Below, in pieces: positions 1 through 5,831 of a stretch of 5,831 nucleotides of DNA. The stretch comes from Planctomycetaceae bacterium (GTDB taxonomy: Bacteria; Planctomycetota; Planctomycetia; Pirellulales; Pirellulaceae): positions 1 to 5,831 of the forward strand of contig JABHUV010000273.1 in the NCBI GenBank assembly GCA_018658605.1, in the 5' to 3' direction. The position numbers and the translations under genes were made by a program. The stretch's first letter is position 1. Each line of letters opens with the position of its first letter. A model generated the notes under the pieces. That model worked only from the letters and a program-made list of their open reading frames with translations, was not told where the DNA came from and made no database searches.

Positions 1-773
1 ACTAAATTATATCCGTAGGCGACTAGAGGCTTTTGTTCTGTAATGCTAACGGCCGCCGGTAAAGTATAAATAACTCTTGGGCGATCATGAATTTCCAAGC
101 GATAAAATGACTGTAGGCCGCCTCGAAAAATAAGATCTGCTACTCGTACAACGTATTTTCCGGTGTGAGGTACTGCCACCACGACAAATGCGTCAGTGCC
201 AAAATATCCTCTATTCACGGCAAGTCGTTTGCCAGATTCGTCAAACAATTCCAACACGCATCGCAAGTCGGAATCGAGGCGACTGGCCCAACATTCCAGC
301 ACCAACACTTGGCCGGATTGTGCTTCGAATTGGTAAAGATCGACGTCACCCTTGGCACCAATCGCACCTTGTAGCGCCACCGGGAGCTGCACGTCAACGA
401 CTTCTACTTGAGCTTCAAGACGGTTAGTCTCATTGACGACGGGAAGATCATTGATCAACAAAAGTCGTGAGGAACTCAAACCTGCTGACCCTAATACCTG
501 CACCGTATAGCGACCCGCAGGGACATCCTTCGCAATACTGGCAACAAATTGACCTTCCCCATTAGTTTGAAAAGTGATCCCTGGATGTGGTGAATACAAT
601 GTGACTACATCGTTTAAGCCAACACCTCCGATTTCGATCTGAAAATCCGTACCCGCAGCCGCACCAATTGGAAAAATCCACTGCAATTGGGAATCGGGAA
701 ATTCTGCTGCAAGATTACGGGCAGTTAAGCACAGCAACAACAGAGAAACATATTGGAGACTTCTAATAACCAT
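1..773 (-). CDS. Secreted PPC-domain protein, planctomycete type (3' end outside window)
   Basis: An open minus-strand frame runs from ATG at 773 to the window edge: 257 codons, no stop. Residues 1-23 look like a Sec signal peptide (R4, then a hydrophobic LLLLCL core, probable cleavage after LAA). Residues about 30-110 resemble the Ig/TIG-like N-terminal module of planctomycete PPC proteins (FPIGAAAGTDFQIEIGG, PHPGITF, DVPAGRYTVQV). Residues about 130-228 match a PPC domain (GDVDLYQFEAQSGQVLVLE, LELFDESGKRLA, TGKYVVRVAD, YRLEI). Known: PPC domains are beta-sandwich modules of secreted proteins, first described at the C-termini of secreted peptidases; in planctomycetes they occur in large exported proteins, often near DUF1501/DUF1549 genes. 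The start is favoured because the signal peptide begins there; there is no Shine-Dalgarno, but a TATAAT box sits 6 bases upstream. The missing remainder could carry more PPC or other domains. No catalytic residue is visible, so enzymatic function cannot be assigned. Confidence 0.85.
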   Translation of the reverse strand, partial: MVIRSLQYVSLLLLCLTARNLAAEFPDSQLQWIFPIGAAAGTDFQIEIGGVGLNDVVTLYSPHPGITFQTNGEGQFVASIAKDVPAGRYTVQVLGSAGLSSSRLLLINDLPVVNETNRLEAQVEVVDVQLPVALQGAIGAKGDVDLYQFEAQSGQVLVLECWASRLDSDLRCVLELFDESGKRLAVNRGYFGTDAFVVVAVPHTGKYVVRVADLIFRGGLQSFYRLEIHDRPRVIYTLPAAVSITEQKPLVAYGYNL

Positions 774-808
774 GTTGATATTATAATAAAACAGTGTGAG
801 AGATGCGT
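774..808 (-). promoter_or_regulatory. Candidate promoter of the PPC-domain gene, probably leaderless
   Basis: On the minus strand a perfect TATAAT occupies 785-780, followed by six bases and then the ATG at 773. If this is a sigma-70-type -10 box, transcription would begin at or within a base or two of the start codon, which fits the absence of a Shine-Dalgarno sequence. The -35 position (808-803, ACGCAT) is poor, so recognition would depend on the -10 box or on an activator. AT-rich sequence before a gene can give a TATAAT by chance. Confidence 0.4.
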
Positions 809-971
809 ATCTGAATCACGTAAAACAACCTCCAAACTCGCTTCAAAACGGTGTGCACTGTCGCCTCACACACAAATCATGCGTGTGATCACAAGAGTGT
901 CAATTAAAACTGGGAAACTCTTTCGTTTCGGCGAAACTACTAAATTGTTGAGTAGCATCAATCAACGACGT
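774..971. other. Intergenic region with GTGTG/CACAC-rich patch
   Basis: A 198-bp gap between the deacetylase-like stop and the PPC start. Between 851 and 900 it holds overlapping small inverted repeats: GTGCAC (853-858), TCACAC/GTGTGA (866-871 and 883-888) and the perfect palindrome TGTGATCACA (884-893). Further right, GTTTC-GGC-GAAAC (925-937) could form a 5-bp stem but has no T-tract on either strand. I find no credible coding sequence here. Confidence 0.5.
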
Positions 972-2345
972 TTACCATTGAATTTCCGAAACGCCCTTAG
1001 GTAAATCGAAACAAAGAACTAACCCTTTGGAATCTGCGTGCCAAGTCCCGCTACGCAACAGACGAGTCTCGGTCACACCTTGTAACGCCACAATCTGGTT
1101 TTCGACAATGAGCCTCGGGGGATTACTAGCTGTCACCGCACCGGGCACTCGCACGGTAAACTTTGGAGTTCCAAACGGTGCATTCAATGAAATCTTTCGA
1201 TCTGCTAAGGTAATCCGAGTTAGCTCCTTGGCCGTCCAATAGCGCCCTATTTCGCTAAGTTTCATCCAAGTAGTTTGGTCACTAAAACGGCTATTGAGTG
1301 TTTCAACGACGCGCTTAAATGCTGTAAATCCCTTTTTAGTCCCCTGCGTGTACATACCTGGCCAGTGGCACAACATCACGGCAGGTTCACCTCGCTTTAT
1401 CAATTCCACCATCCGTCCACTGGTGCCTGCTTCGTTTGCATATCTATCTGGTTCACTTTGTCGGTCGCCGTCCCAACCGCCAAACCAGTCACCCGTGCAG
1501 GCCGGTACATTCACGGTAACCTTGGGGTCGGAACTATCGACGTTTCGTATATGTTCCAATCGCGGCTGAGTACTTTCATCACCATTTACGACATATTTGA
1601 AATAGTGTGGAAGCTCGCTGCCATACACATCTCGGACGGCCTCATGTACCGCAAGTGGGAGTTCATTTTTAACCAAATTGCCGAAACCGCCTGGGGTCGT
1701 CACACCTTCGCAAGGTAGTCCGCAGTTTTTAAGAATCCGGAGTGCGTAGGCTAAATAGGCTGCCAATTCATCAACACTCTTTTTAGTGCGGGGATATGAA
1801 TTCTCCATAGTGGCAGGATTGATTTGCTGCATCGGACGACCAGTTTTAATATCAATCACTCTTGTATGGGTGATCATTTCGGGGTGGATATCCCAATTTG
1901 GAACCATCAATTCACGAACTAGCTTCAGACTTGCCTGTAACTGTTTCTGAGACCAACCGGGCAACTCTCTGTCGACCCAGCCTACGCACGCGGGAAACGG
2001 GACAATGCTGTATTTCCCTTTAACTCCCTGTTGAGCGCACCATTGGCCGAATTCACGAACAAACGAATCTGGGATTTCTCGTGGCCATGTTTGCCAAGGT
2101 TTTTTATATTCGTTGCGTTCTGGCCAAGCCGTTGCAAATTGTGGCATGCAGTAGTGTCCCATATTGACGAGGCACGTTGAATCATCGACCACGAAGGATA
2201 GAGGAACCCGTAGTTGCGGATTGAGTACGATGACGTCCTCAGGTTTCGCAACTTCAGCAGCAATAGCGGGCCAGGTTGCCAGAGCAGAAAACGCCGTTGA
2301 TCCGGTAGCAAGGAATTTTCGACGCGAATGAAAGTGATTAGTCAT
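972..2345 (-). CDS. Tat-exported polysaccharide deacetylase-like (NodB-fold) protein
   Basis: The chosen ATG at 2345 gives 457 residues. It begins with a twin-arginine signal (SRRKFL at 7-12, hydrophobic stretch, cleavage near AIAA at 27-30), so the protein should be exported folded. The body looks like a NodB/polysaccharide-deacetylase fold. FVVDDST (about 51-57) resembles the TFDD catalytic/metal motif 1, the two histidines of HPEMITH (154-160) could be motif 2, TTPGGFG (about 216-222) lies in the later active-site region, and CHWPGMY (326-332) could supply the late histidine. The last 80 or so residues are probably a beta-rich C-terminal domain. Known: family members remove N- or O-acyl groups from glycans such as peptidoglycan, chitin oligomers or exopolysaccharide. 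Substrate and activity are not shown here, and the motif spacing is unusual. An in-frame ATG at 2372 adds nine residues before the Tat region; GGGAG sits only one base from it, too close for a normal Shine-Dalgarno. Divergent from the DUF1501 gene and co-directional with the PPC gene. Confidence 0.78.
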   Translation of the reverse strand: MTNHFHSRRKFLATGSTAFSALATWPAIAAEVAKPEDVIVLNPQLRVPLSFVVDDSTCLVNMGHYCMPQFATAWPERNEYKKPWQTWPREIPDSFVREFGQWCAQQGVKGKYSIVPFPACVGWVDRELPGWSQKQLQASLKLVRELMVPNWDIHPEMITHTRVIDIKTGRPMQQINPATMENSYPRTKKSVDELAAYLAYALRILKNCGLPCEGVTTPGGFGNLVKNELPLAVHEAVRDVYGSELPHYFKYVVNGDESTQPRLEHIRNVDSSDPKVTVNVPACTGDWFGGWDGDRQSEPDRYANEAGTSGRMVELIKRGEPAVMLCHWPGMYTQGTKKGFTAFKRVVETLNSRFSDQTTWMKLSEIGRYWTAKELTRITLADRKISLNAPFGTPKFTVRVPGAVTASNPPRLIVENQIVALQGVTETRLLRSGTWHADSKGLVLCFDLPKGVSEIQW

Positions 2346-2381
2346 AAAGATGCCTAGGGAGCAAACACGCATACTCCCTTT

Positions 2382-2410
2382 AAGTTAATTGATCGTTCCT
2401 GATTAAGCAA
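2382..2410 (-). promoter_or_regulatory. Weak candidate promoter of the deacetylase-like gene
   Basis: On the minus strand, TTGCTT (2410-2405) is separated by 17 bases from TAACTT (2387-2382). The spacing is ideal, but the -10 box matches TATAAT at only three of six positions. Transcription would start near 2375, leaving about 30 bases before the ATG at 2345 but only about three before the ATG at 2372, which mildly supports the shorter start. Confidence 0.25.
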
Positions 2411-2480
2411 TTCATCTCTCGAGCCACAGCGAACATTCTCGGCATACGCATCTCGTTGCCGTAAGCGCCGACCATTTTGC

Positions 2481-2510
2481 TTGACGCGAAAGCATAATGT
2501 TCAGTAAACT
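2481..2510 (+). promoter_or_regulatory. Candidate promoter of the DUF1501 gene
   Basis: TTGACG (2481-2486, five of six to TTGACA) is followed after 18 bases by TAAACT (2505-2510, four of six to TATAAT). Transcription would begin near 2517, giving a leader of roughly 47 bases. It lies in the 191-bp gap between the divergent deacetylase-like and DUF1501 genes. Apart from promoter-like boxes, that gap shows no strong repeat or hairpin. Confidence 0.35.
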
Positions 2511-2563
2511 AAAAGCCCCGCCCCCAACGAAATATAACTTCATCCTCTCAAATATGGCCCCCA

Positions 2564-4009
2564 ATGGCGTCACCAAGCGATGGCAATCTAGAACAGGCTC
2601 GTCCGCATCAAGCGGCACGATTGCCTATTTCAAGACGCACGCTGCTCGTAGCGGGTGGCCTGTCTTTTTGCGGCTCGTCACTACCAGAACTCGTGCAGGC
2701 TAAGACTTCCGGTCCGGCCAAGTCTACGATCCTCATCTGGCTCAGTGGCGGAGCTTCTCACATTGACACTTGGGACATGAAGCCCAACGCACCGTCGTCC
2801 ATCCGAGGACCATTTAATTCGATTCCAACGACAGCCAAAGAGTACCAGTTGTGCGAGCATTTACCAAAACTCGCCAAACAGGCCCATCATCTGTCCGTGA
2901 TCCGATCATTAGGTCATTACCGTCGTGGCACCGGGGATCATCATGCTGGGTACTACTATAATTTAACGGGCCAACGCCCAGACCCCAGTTTTCCACAACT
3001 CTTGAACGCCCGAAAACCACGGCCTTCTGACTGGCCAGCTATCGGTACTGTCGTTGGCTATAAGTCACCGCGTCACCCTTATCTACCGCAAAGCATCACG
3101 CTACCCATGAAACCAGGTGCTCCGCAGTACACGCGGCCTGGGCAATTTGCAGCGCGATTAGGAGTAGAACATGATCCCTTATACGTAATGGCAGACGTCG
3201 ATGACCCGATGAAATTTGCTGCACCCGCTATTGAGCTTAAAGCGGATATCCCTGTCGACCGACTCATTACTCGCCGTCAACTGCTTGACGACTTCAACAA
3301 TAATGACAAAGATCTCTCAGAATTTGCGAAAACCAGTAACTTACAAACATTTCAAGACAAAGCCTTTTCACTATTAGGTTCCACTAAAGCCCGTGACGCA
3401 TTCGACTTGACACCGGAAAACGAAAAGACAATCGAGACCTACGGAAAAACTCACAATGGGATGAGCATGCTCATGGCTCGTCGACTTGTGGAAGCGGGCG
3501 TACCGTTTGTTAGCATCTTCTGGCAGGGCAACAAGAAGCTCGCAGAACAAAACAATTGCAAAAGCGGCGGCGGTTGGGACACCCACGGTAATAACTTCGG
3601 TTGCCTCAAAGATGTTTTGCTCCCTGAATTTGATCAATGTTTTTCGGCTCTCTTAGCCGACCTTCACGACCGTGGCCTACTCGACCAGACACTAGTACTC
3701 GTCAACAGCGAAATGGGGAGAAAACCAACTATTGGTGACCCTCGCAGCGGTGGTAAAACGGGACAGGGCCGTGACCACTGGACTCATGCCATGTCGGTAT
3801 TGATGGCCGGCGGTGGAATTCAAGGGGGCCAAGCATACGGAACATCAGACCGCCACGCTGCATATCCAGCTGATTTACCAGTGGCACCAGAAGATATTGC
3901 TAAGACGGTCTATCACGCGATGGGAATCGATGATCTAACCGCCGTGGACAAGGGCGGGCGGCCATATAACCTGATGGATGAAGGCCACCCCATTAAGGCT
4001 TTGTTTTAA
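2564..4009 (+). CDS. Tat-exported DUF1501 family protein
   Basis: A 481-residue protein with the layout typical of DUF1501. The twin-arginine signal ISRRTLLVAGG has RR at 24-25, with cleavage near VQA at 44-46. It is followed by the family start ILIWLSGGASHIDTWDMKP (56-74), RGPF (81-84), LCEHLPKLA (96-104) and SVIRSLGH (111-118). The C-terminal half holds GGWDTHG (336-342), NSEMGR (381-386), GRDHW (402-406) and a closing RPYNL (466-470). Known: DUF1501 proteins are abundant in Planctomycetota, are related in fold to the alkaline phosphatase/sulfatase superfamily, and have no generally established reaction. The conserved Asp, His and Glu residues could bind metal, but that is inference. Length is normal and no motif is disrupted. 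The ATG at 2564 has no clear Shine-Dalgarno; it is chosen because it leads into the Tat region. Such genes usually follow a DUF1549/DUF1553 cytochrome gene; here none is present and the upstream neighbour is the divergent deacetylase-like gene. Confidence 0.92.
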   Translation: MASPSDGNLEQARPHQAARLPISRRTLLVAGGLSFCGSSLPELVQAKTSGPAKSTILIWLSGGASHIDTWDMKPNAPSSIRGPFNSIPTTAKEYQLCEHLPKLAKQAHHLSVIRSLGHYRRGTGDHHAGYYYNLTGQRPDPSFPQLLNARKPRPSDWPAIGTVVGYKSPRHPYLPQSITLPMKPGAPQYTRPGQFAARLGVEHDPLYVMADVDDPMKFAAPAIELKADIPVDRLITRRQLLDDFNNNDKDLSEFAKTSNLQTFQDKAFSLLGSTKARDAFDLTPENEKTIETYGKTHNGMSMLMARRLVEAGVPFVSIFWQGNKKLAEQNNCKSGGGWDTHGNNFGCLKDVLLPEFDQCFSALLADLHDRGLLDQTLVLVNSEMGRKPTIGDPRSGGKTGQGRDHWTHAMSVLMAGGGIQGGQAYGTSDRHAAYPADLPVAPEDIAKTVYHAMGIDDLTAVDKGGRPYNLMDEGHPIKALF

Positions 4010-4023
4010 GAAGGAATTGCAAT

Positions 4024-4064
4024 ATGCCGATAATCCAACTACTCGGCATCGAAAACATTTTGTT
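4024..4064 (+). terminator. Hairpin after the DUF1501 gene, possible weak terminator
   Basis: ATGCCGA (4024-4030) and TCGGCAT (4043-4049) form a perfect 7-bp inverted repeat with a 12-base loop. Two more pairs (4031-4032 with 4040-4041) form if C4042 bulges out. It begins 15 bases past the stop codon. The T-rich run ATTTTGTT comes about eight bases after the stem rather than directly after it, so this is not a textbook rho-independent terminator. It could instead protect the mRNA 3' end. Confidence 0.4.
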
Positions 4065-4069
4065 ATACT
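4064..4069 (+). promoter_or_regulatory. Candidate -10 box for the cytochrome gene
   Basis: TATACT matches TATAAT at five of six positions and would start transcription near 4076, about 31 bases before the ATG. The -35 region (4041-4046, ACTCGG) is poor and overlaps the hairpin behind the DUF1501 gene. If both are real, the cytochrome would have its own transcript rather than depending on read-through. Confidence 0.35.
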
Positions 4070-4094
4070 TAGTTATTAAATCTGCACACTTAGA

Positions 4095-4098
4095 TAAG
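4095..4098 (+). promoter_or_regulatory. Ribosome binding site of the cytochrome gene
   Basis: AAGG lies eight bases before the ATG at 4107, a normal spacing. It is short, but it is the best-placed Shine-Dalgarno-like sequence in the window and supports this start. Confidence 0.35.
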
Positions 4099-4106
4099 GC
4101 AACCTC

Positions 4107-4502
4107 ATGAAACGCTCACTCATTTTCACAATTTTATTCCTCGCAGGCATCGCGACCTTTTCCGCCGTCACAAACAATACAGAAGTTGCTGCGAAAGGCA
4201 AACAATCCTACGACATCGAGAGCTTCATGCACGCCGTCAAAGATGACGGCGTGCATACAAAAGTCATCAAGGGTGAAGCGACGCGAAAAGAACAAAAGCT
4301 ATTCTCGGCTTTTGTCAAAGCGATGCCTAACAACACGCCACCAAAAGGGACAGCGGAAAGCTGGGCCGCCTTAACACGTACGCTCCTACAGGCCACTGCC
4401 AACCATCGCAAGGGCGTGGAAGGTAGCGGCGAAGCACTTGCCGCCGCCATGAACTGTAAGGCATGCCACGAAAATCATAAAGTATATCCACCTAAGGAAT
4501 AG
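4107..4502 (+). CDS. Small secreted monoheme c-type cytochrome
   Basis: A 131-residue protein. MKRSLIFTILFLAGIA is a clear Sec signal; cleavage could fall after residue 20 (FSA) or 29 (VAA). The mature part is predicted to be mostly helical and charged. It has a single heme-binding motif CKACH at 117-121, only ten residues from the C-terminus, followed by ENHKVYPP. A CxxCH at the very end is typical of class II cytochromes (c' and c556, four-helix bundles), where the His is the proximal ligand; the single-domain length fits. If it is c556-like, M41 could be the distal ligand, but this is a guess. The heme would be attached by the cytochrome c maturation system outside the cytoplasmic membrane, giving an electron-transfer or ligand-binding protein. 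It follows the DUF1501 gene by 97 bases on the same strand, separated by a possible terminator and promoter, and converges on selO with a 66-bp gap. Its redox partner cannot be seen here. Confidence 0.82.
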   Translation: MKRSLIFTILFLAGIATFSAVTNNTEVAAKGKQSYDIESFMHAVKDDGVHTKVIKGEATRKEQKLFSAFVKAMPNNTPPKGTAESWAALTRTLLQATANHRKGVEGSGEALAAAMNCKACHENHKVYPPKE

Positions 4503-4568
4503 AGAGATACGTTCTTCACTAGTACCCAGTCTCGCTTTGATGAAAACGGTGGCTTTGAAATTCTTCCG

Positions 4569-5831
4569 CTAGGTTCCACAAAATGTGGCGGATACAATTT
4601 CATCGTCTGTCGGTGCGGCTTCATAGGTAGCATTTTCGGGCTGTTCCTCAAAGGGGCGCTGCAACACTTCGCATAATCGATGAAATGGTTCGAAGTCATC
4701 GCGGTACCCGGCCTGGATTACTTCTTCAATTCGATGATTGCGTGGAATGAAAATTGGATTACTACGGTGCATTAGCGCAGCGGCGACACTGCCGTCCACT
4801 TCAGATACTCGCGCTCGCCACGCTTTCAACCATGCCACAATCCCGTGGGTGCAATCGAACAACGCCAGCACTTTTTCGTCACTTCCACTCTCGAGAGCCC
4901 CAACCAGATGCCGAAAGACTAGCGTGAAATCCGCTTTGCCTTTCTCCATCAACATCAACAAATCACGGACCACTGCCCAGTCCTTATCTTCCGCTGTATC
5001 TAATTCCTCAGCCGAACCCCCTAATCCAATTTTCGCCTTAAAACGACGCTGCAGCGCACGCTCATAAATTTCCACAAATCGATCTAACGATTCTTCCGCT
5101 ATCGCTACACCTCGCTCCGTATCCGACGCTAACAACGGCACCAACGTTTCCGCAAACCGCGCCAAATTCCAATGTGCGATGGGCCCCTGATTTCCAAACC
5201 CATATCGTCCCTGATGGTCAATCGAACTGAACGTCTTATTGGATTCATAACCATCCATAAACGCACACGGGCCGTAATCAATAGTCTCCCCAGACACTGT
5301 GGTGTTGTCGGTATTCATAACGCCATGGATAAATCCAAGTTGCATCCAGTGAGCGATCAAAAGCGCTTGACGTTCAATTACGCTGTTCAGCAGGGACCGA
5401 TAGGGGGTCTCTGACTCCTTGGCCTCCGGATAGTGCCGCTCGAGCACATAGTCAGCAAGGACCTTCAAGTTCTCAACGTCCCCTTGAGCCGCAAACAACT
5501 GAAAAGTTCCTACCCGTACAAACGACTGCGCCACTCGAGTCAAAACACCACCGGCTATCATTCCTTCTCGCAGCACGTTCTCGCCCGTAGCCACTGCGGC
5601 TAGCGCCCGCGTCGTGGGCACACCCAACGCAGTCATCGCCTCGGATACGATGTACTCTCGCAAAACAGGTCCCAGCGCTGAACGGCCATCGCCACGACGC
5701 GAGAACTGAGTGGGCCCAGAACCCTTCAGCTGAATGTCATAGCGCACACCGTCGGCACCGATAACCTCGCCCAGCAGTACCGCTCGCCCGTCACCCAACT
5801 GAGGTGAAAACCCACCAAACTGATGGCCCGC
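4569..5831 (-). CDS. selO: SelO (YdiU/UPF0061) protein adenylyltransferase, 5' end outside window
   Basis: A frame of 420 residues runs from the window edge to TAG at 4569-4571. It opens with AGHQFGGFSPQLGDGRAVLLGE, the conserved SelO entry motif (quoted in part: GHQFG and QLGDGRA). SelO has a pseudokinase fold that binds ATP in inverted orientation and transfers AMP to protein Ser, Thr or Tyr; in E. coli it is linked to redox homeostasis. The residues reported for Pseudomonas syringae SelO are all present at constant spacing: Lys in QLKGSGP (codon 5726-5724), Glu in REYIVSE, the Arg of LTRVAQ and of SFVRVG, Asp-Asn in NTDN (Asp codon 5309-5307) and the metal Asp in DYGP (codon 5279-5277). 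The enzyme should therefore be active. The third residue from the end is cysteine (FCGT), in the place of the selenocysteine of animal SelO and the cysteine of E. coli. By that alignment about 77 N-terminal residues are missing, for a total near 497. TTG at 5798 is not the start. Predicted cytoplasmic; no export signal can be judged. Confidence 0.95.
   Translation of the reverse strand, partial: AGHQFGGFSPQLGDGRAVLLGEVIGADGVRYDIQLKGSGPTQFSRRGDGRSALGPVLREYIVSEAMTALGVPTTRALAAVATGENVLREGMIAGGVLTRVAQSFVRVGTFQLFAAQGDVENLKVLADYVLERHYPEAKESETPYRSLLNSVIERQALLIAHWMQLGFIHGVMNTDNTTVSGETIDYGPCAFMDGYESNKTFSSIDHQGRYGFGNQGPIAHWNLARFAETLVPLLASDTERGVAIAEESLDRFVEIYERALQRRFKAKIGLGGSAEELDTAEDKDWAVVRDLLMLMEKGKADFTLVFRHLVGALESGSDEKVLALFDCTHGIVAWLKAWRARVSEVDGSVAAALMHRSNPIFIPRNHRIEEVIQAGYRDDFEPFHRLCEVLQRPFEEQPENATYEAAPTDDEIVSATFCGT

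Noticed and set aside
165..427. Overlapping plus- and minus-strand short frames (60-79 codons) at 165-427
   Set aside because: They lie wholly inside the PPC gene in other frames, show no recognisable domain and have unnatural composition; they are shadows of the real gene.
884..893. TGTGATCACA as a canonical CRP site
   Set aside because: A CRP site needs six bases between TGTGA and TCACA; here the half-sites touch, so it is reported only as an unexplained palindrome.
925..937. GTTTC-GGC-GAAAC hairpin as a terminator for the deacetylase-like gene
   Set aside because: The stem is only 5 bp with a 3-base loop and has no adjacent T-run on the minus strand; too weak to call.
753..1004. 83-codon plus-strand frame across the 774-971 intergenic region
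   Set aside because: It overlaps the ends of both flanking genes in antisense, has no ribosome site or domain, and its sequence is what a random frame would give.
1275..1718. 147-codon plus-strand frame inside the deacetylase-like gene
   Set aside because: It is entirely antisense to a gene with a clear Tat signal and conserved motifs; its protein resembles no family I know.
4503..4568. Bidirectional terminator between the converging cytochrome and selO genes
   Set aside because: Expected from the layout, but I find no stem longer than a few bases (only the 6-bp ACTAGT palindrome at 4516-4521).
4569..4571. Possible selenocysteine codon at the SelO C-terminus
   Set aside because: The stop is TAG, not TGA, the residue in the Sec position is an ordinary TGT cysteine codon, and no SECIS-like hairpin was seen.
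4738..5414. Plus-strand frames of 80-109 codons within selO
   Set aside because: Antisense to a well-conserved SelO sequence, with no recognisable domain; shadows.
5796..5798. TTG as the start codon of selO
   Set aside because: The frame stays open to the window edge and the upstream codons encode the conserved GHQFG motif, so TTG is an internal leucine codon.
1..5831. Mobile element, CRISPR array, defence system or biosynthetic cluster
   Set aside because: No transposase, integrase, terminal repeats, regularly spaced repeats, nuclease or helicase domains are present; all five genes fit ordinary chromosomal families.

Overview
The window reads as a piece of a Planctomycetota chromosome (or a close relative in the PVC group). 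This is inferred from gene content, not from a marker gene. It carries a Tat-exported DUF1501 protein, a secreted protein with a PPC (bacterial pre-peptidase C-terminal) domain in the planctomycete arrangement, a Tat-exported polysaccharide-deacetylase-like protein, and a small secreted c-type cytochrome with a late CxxCH. Base composition looks intermediate and even, and most starts lack a strong Shine-Dalgarno sequence. I see no tRNA, rRNA, CRISPR array, insertion sequence or phage gene.

Layout from left to right. (1) 1-773, minus strand: the N-terminal 257 residues of a secreted PPC-domain protein whose 3' end lies outside the window. (2) 774-971: intergenic, with a perfect TATAAT box immediately before the PPC start codon and a GTGTG/CACAC-rich patch. 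(3) 972-2345 (or 2372), minus: a Tat-exported NodB-like deacetylase homologue. (4) 2373-2563: divergent promoter region. (5) 2564-4009, plus: a full-length Tat-exported DUF1501 protein. (6) 4010-4106: a hairpin just after the DUF1501 stop, then a candidate promoter for the next gene. (7) 4107-4502, plus: a small secreted monoheme cytochrome c. (8) 4569-5831, minus: selO (YdiU/UPF0061), a pseudokinase-fold protein AMPylase that converges on the cytochrome gene and lacks only about 77 N-terminal residues.

Four of the five proteins are predicted to be exported: two by Tat (the divergent pair) and two by Sec. SelO is the only predicted cytoplasmic protein and is probably an unrelated neighbour. 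The DUF1501 gene is notable for not following the DUF1549/DUF1553 cytochrome gene it usually accompanies in planctomycetes; its divergent neighbour here is the deacetylase-like gene. A shared envelope or extracellular glycan role for the exported proteins is possible but rests only on proximity and export signals. I do not see convincing evidence of a new defence, mobile or otherwise undescribed system. The most useful results are the window-edge PPC gene, the probable leaderless promoter in front of it, and the intact catalytic set plus C-terminal cysteine of SelO.
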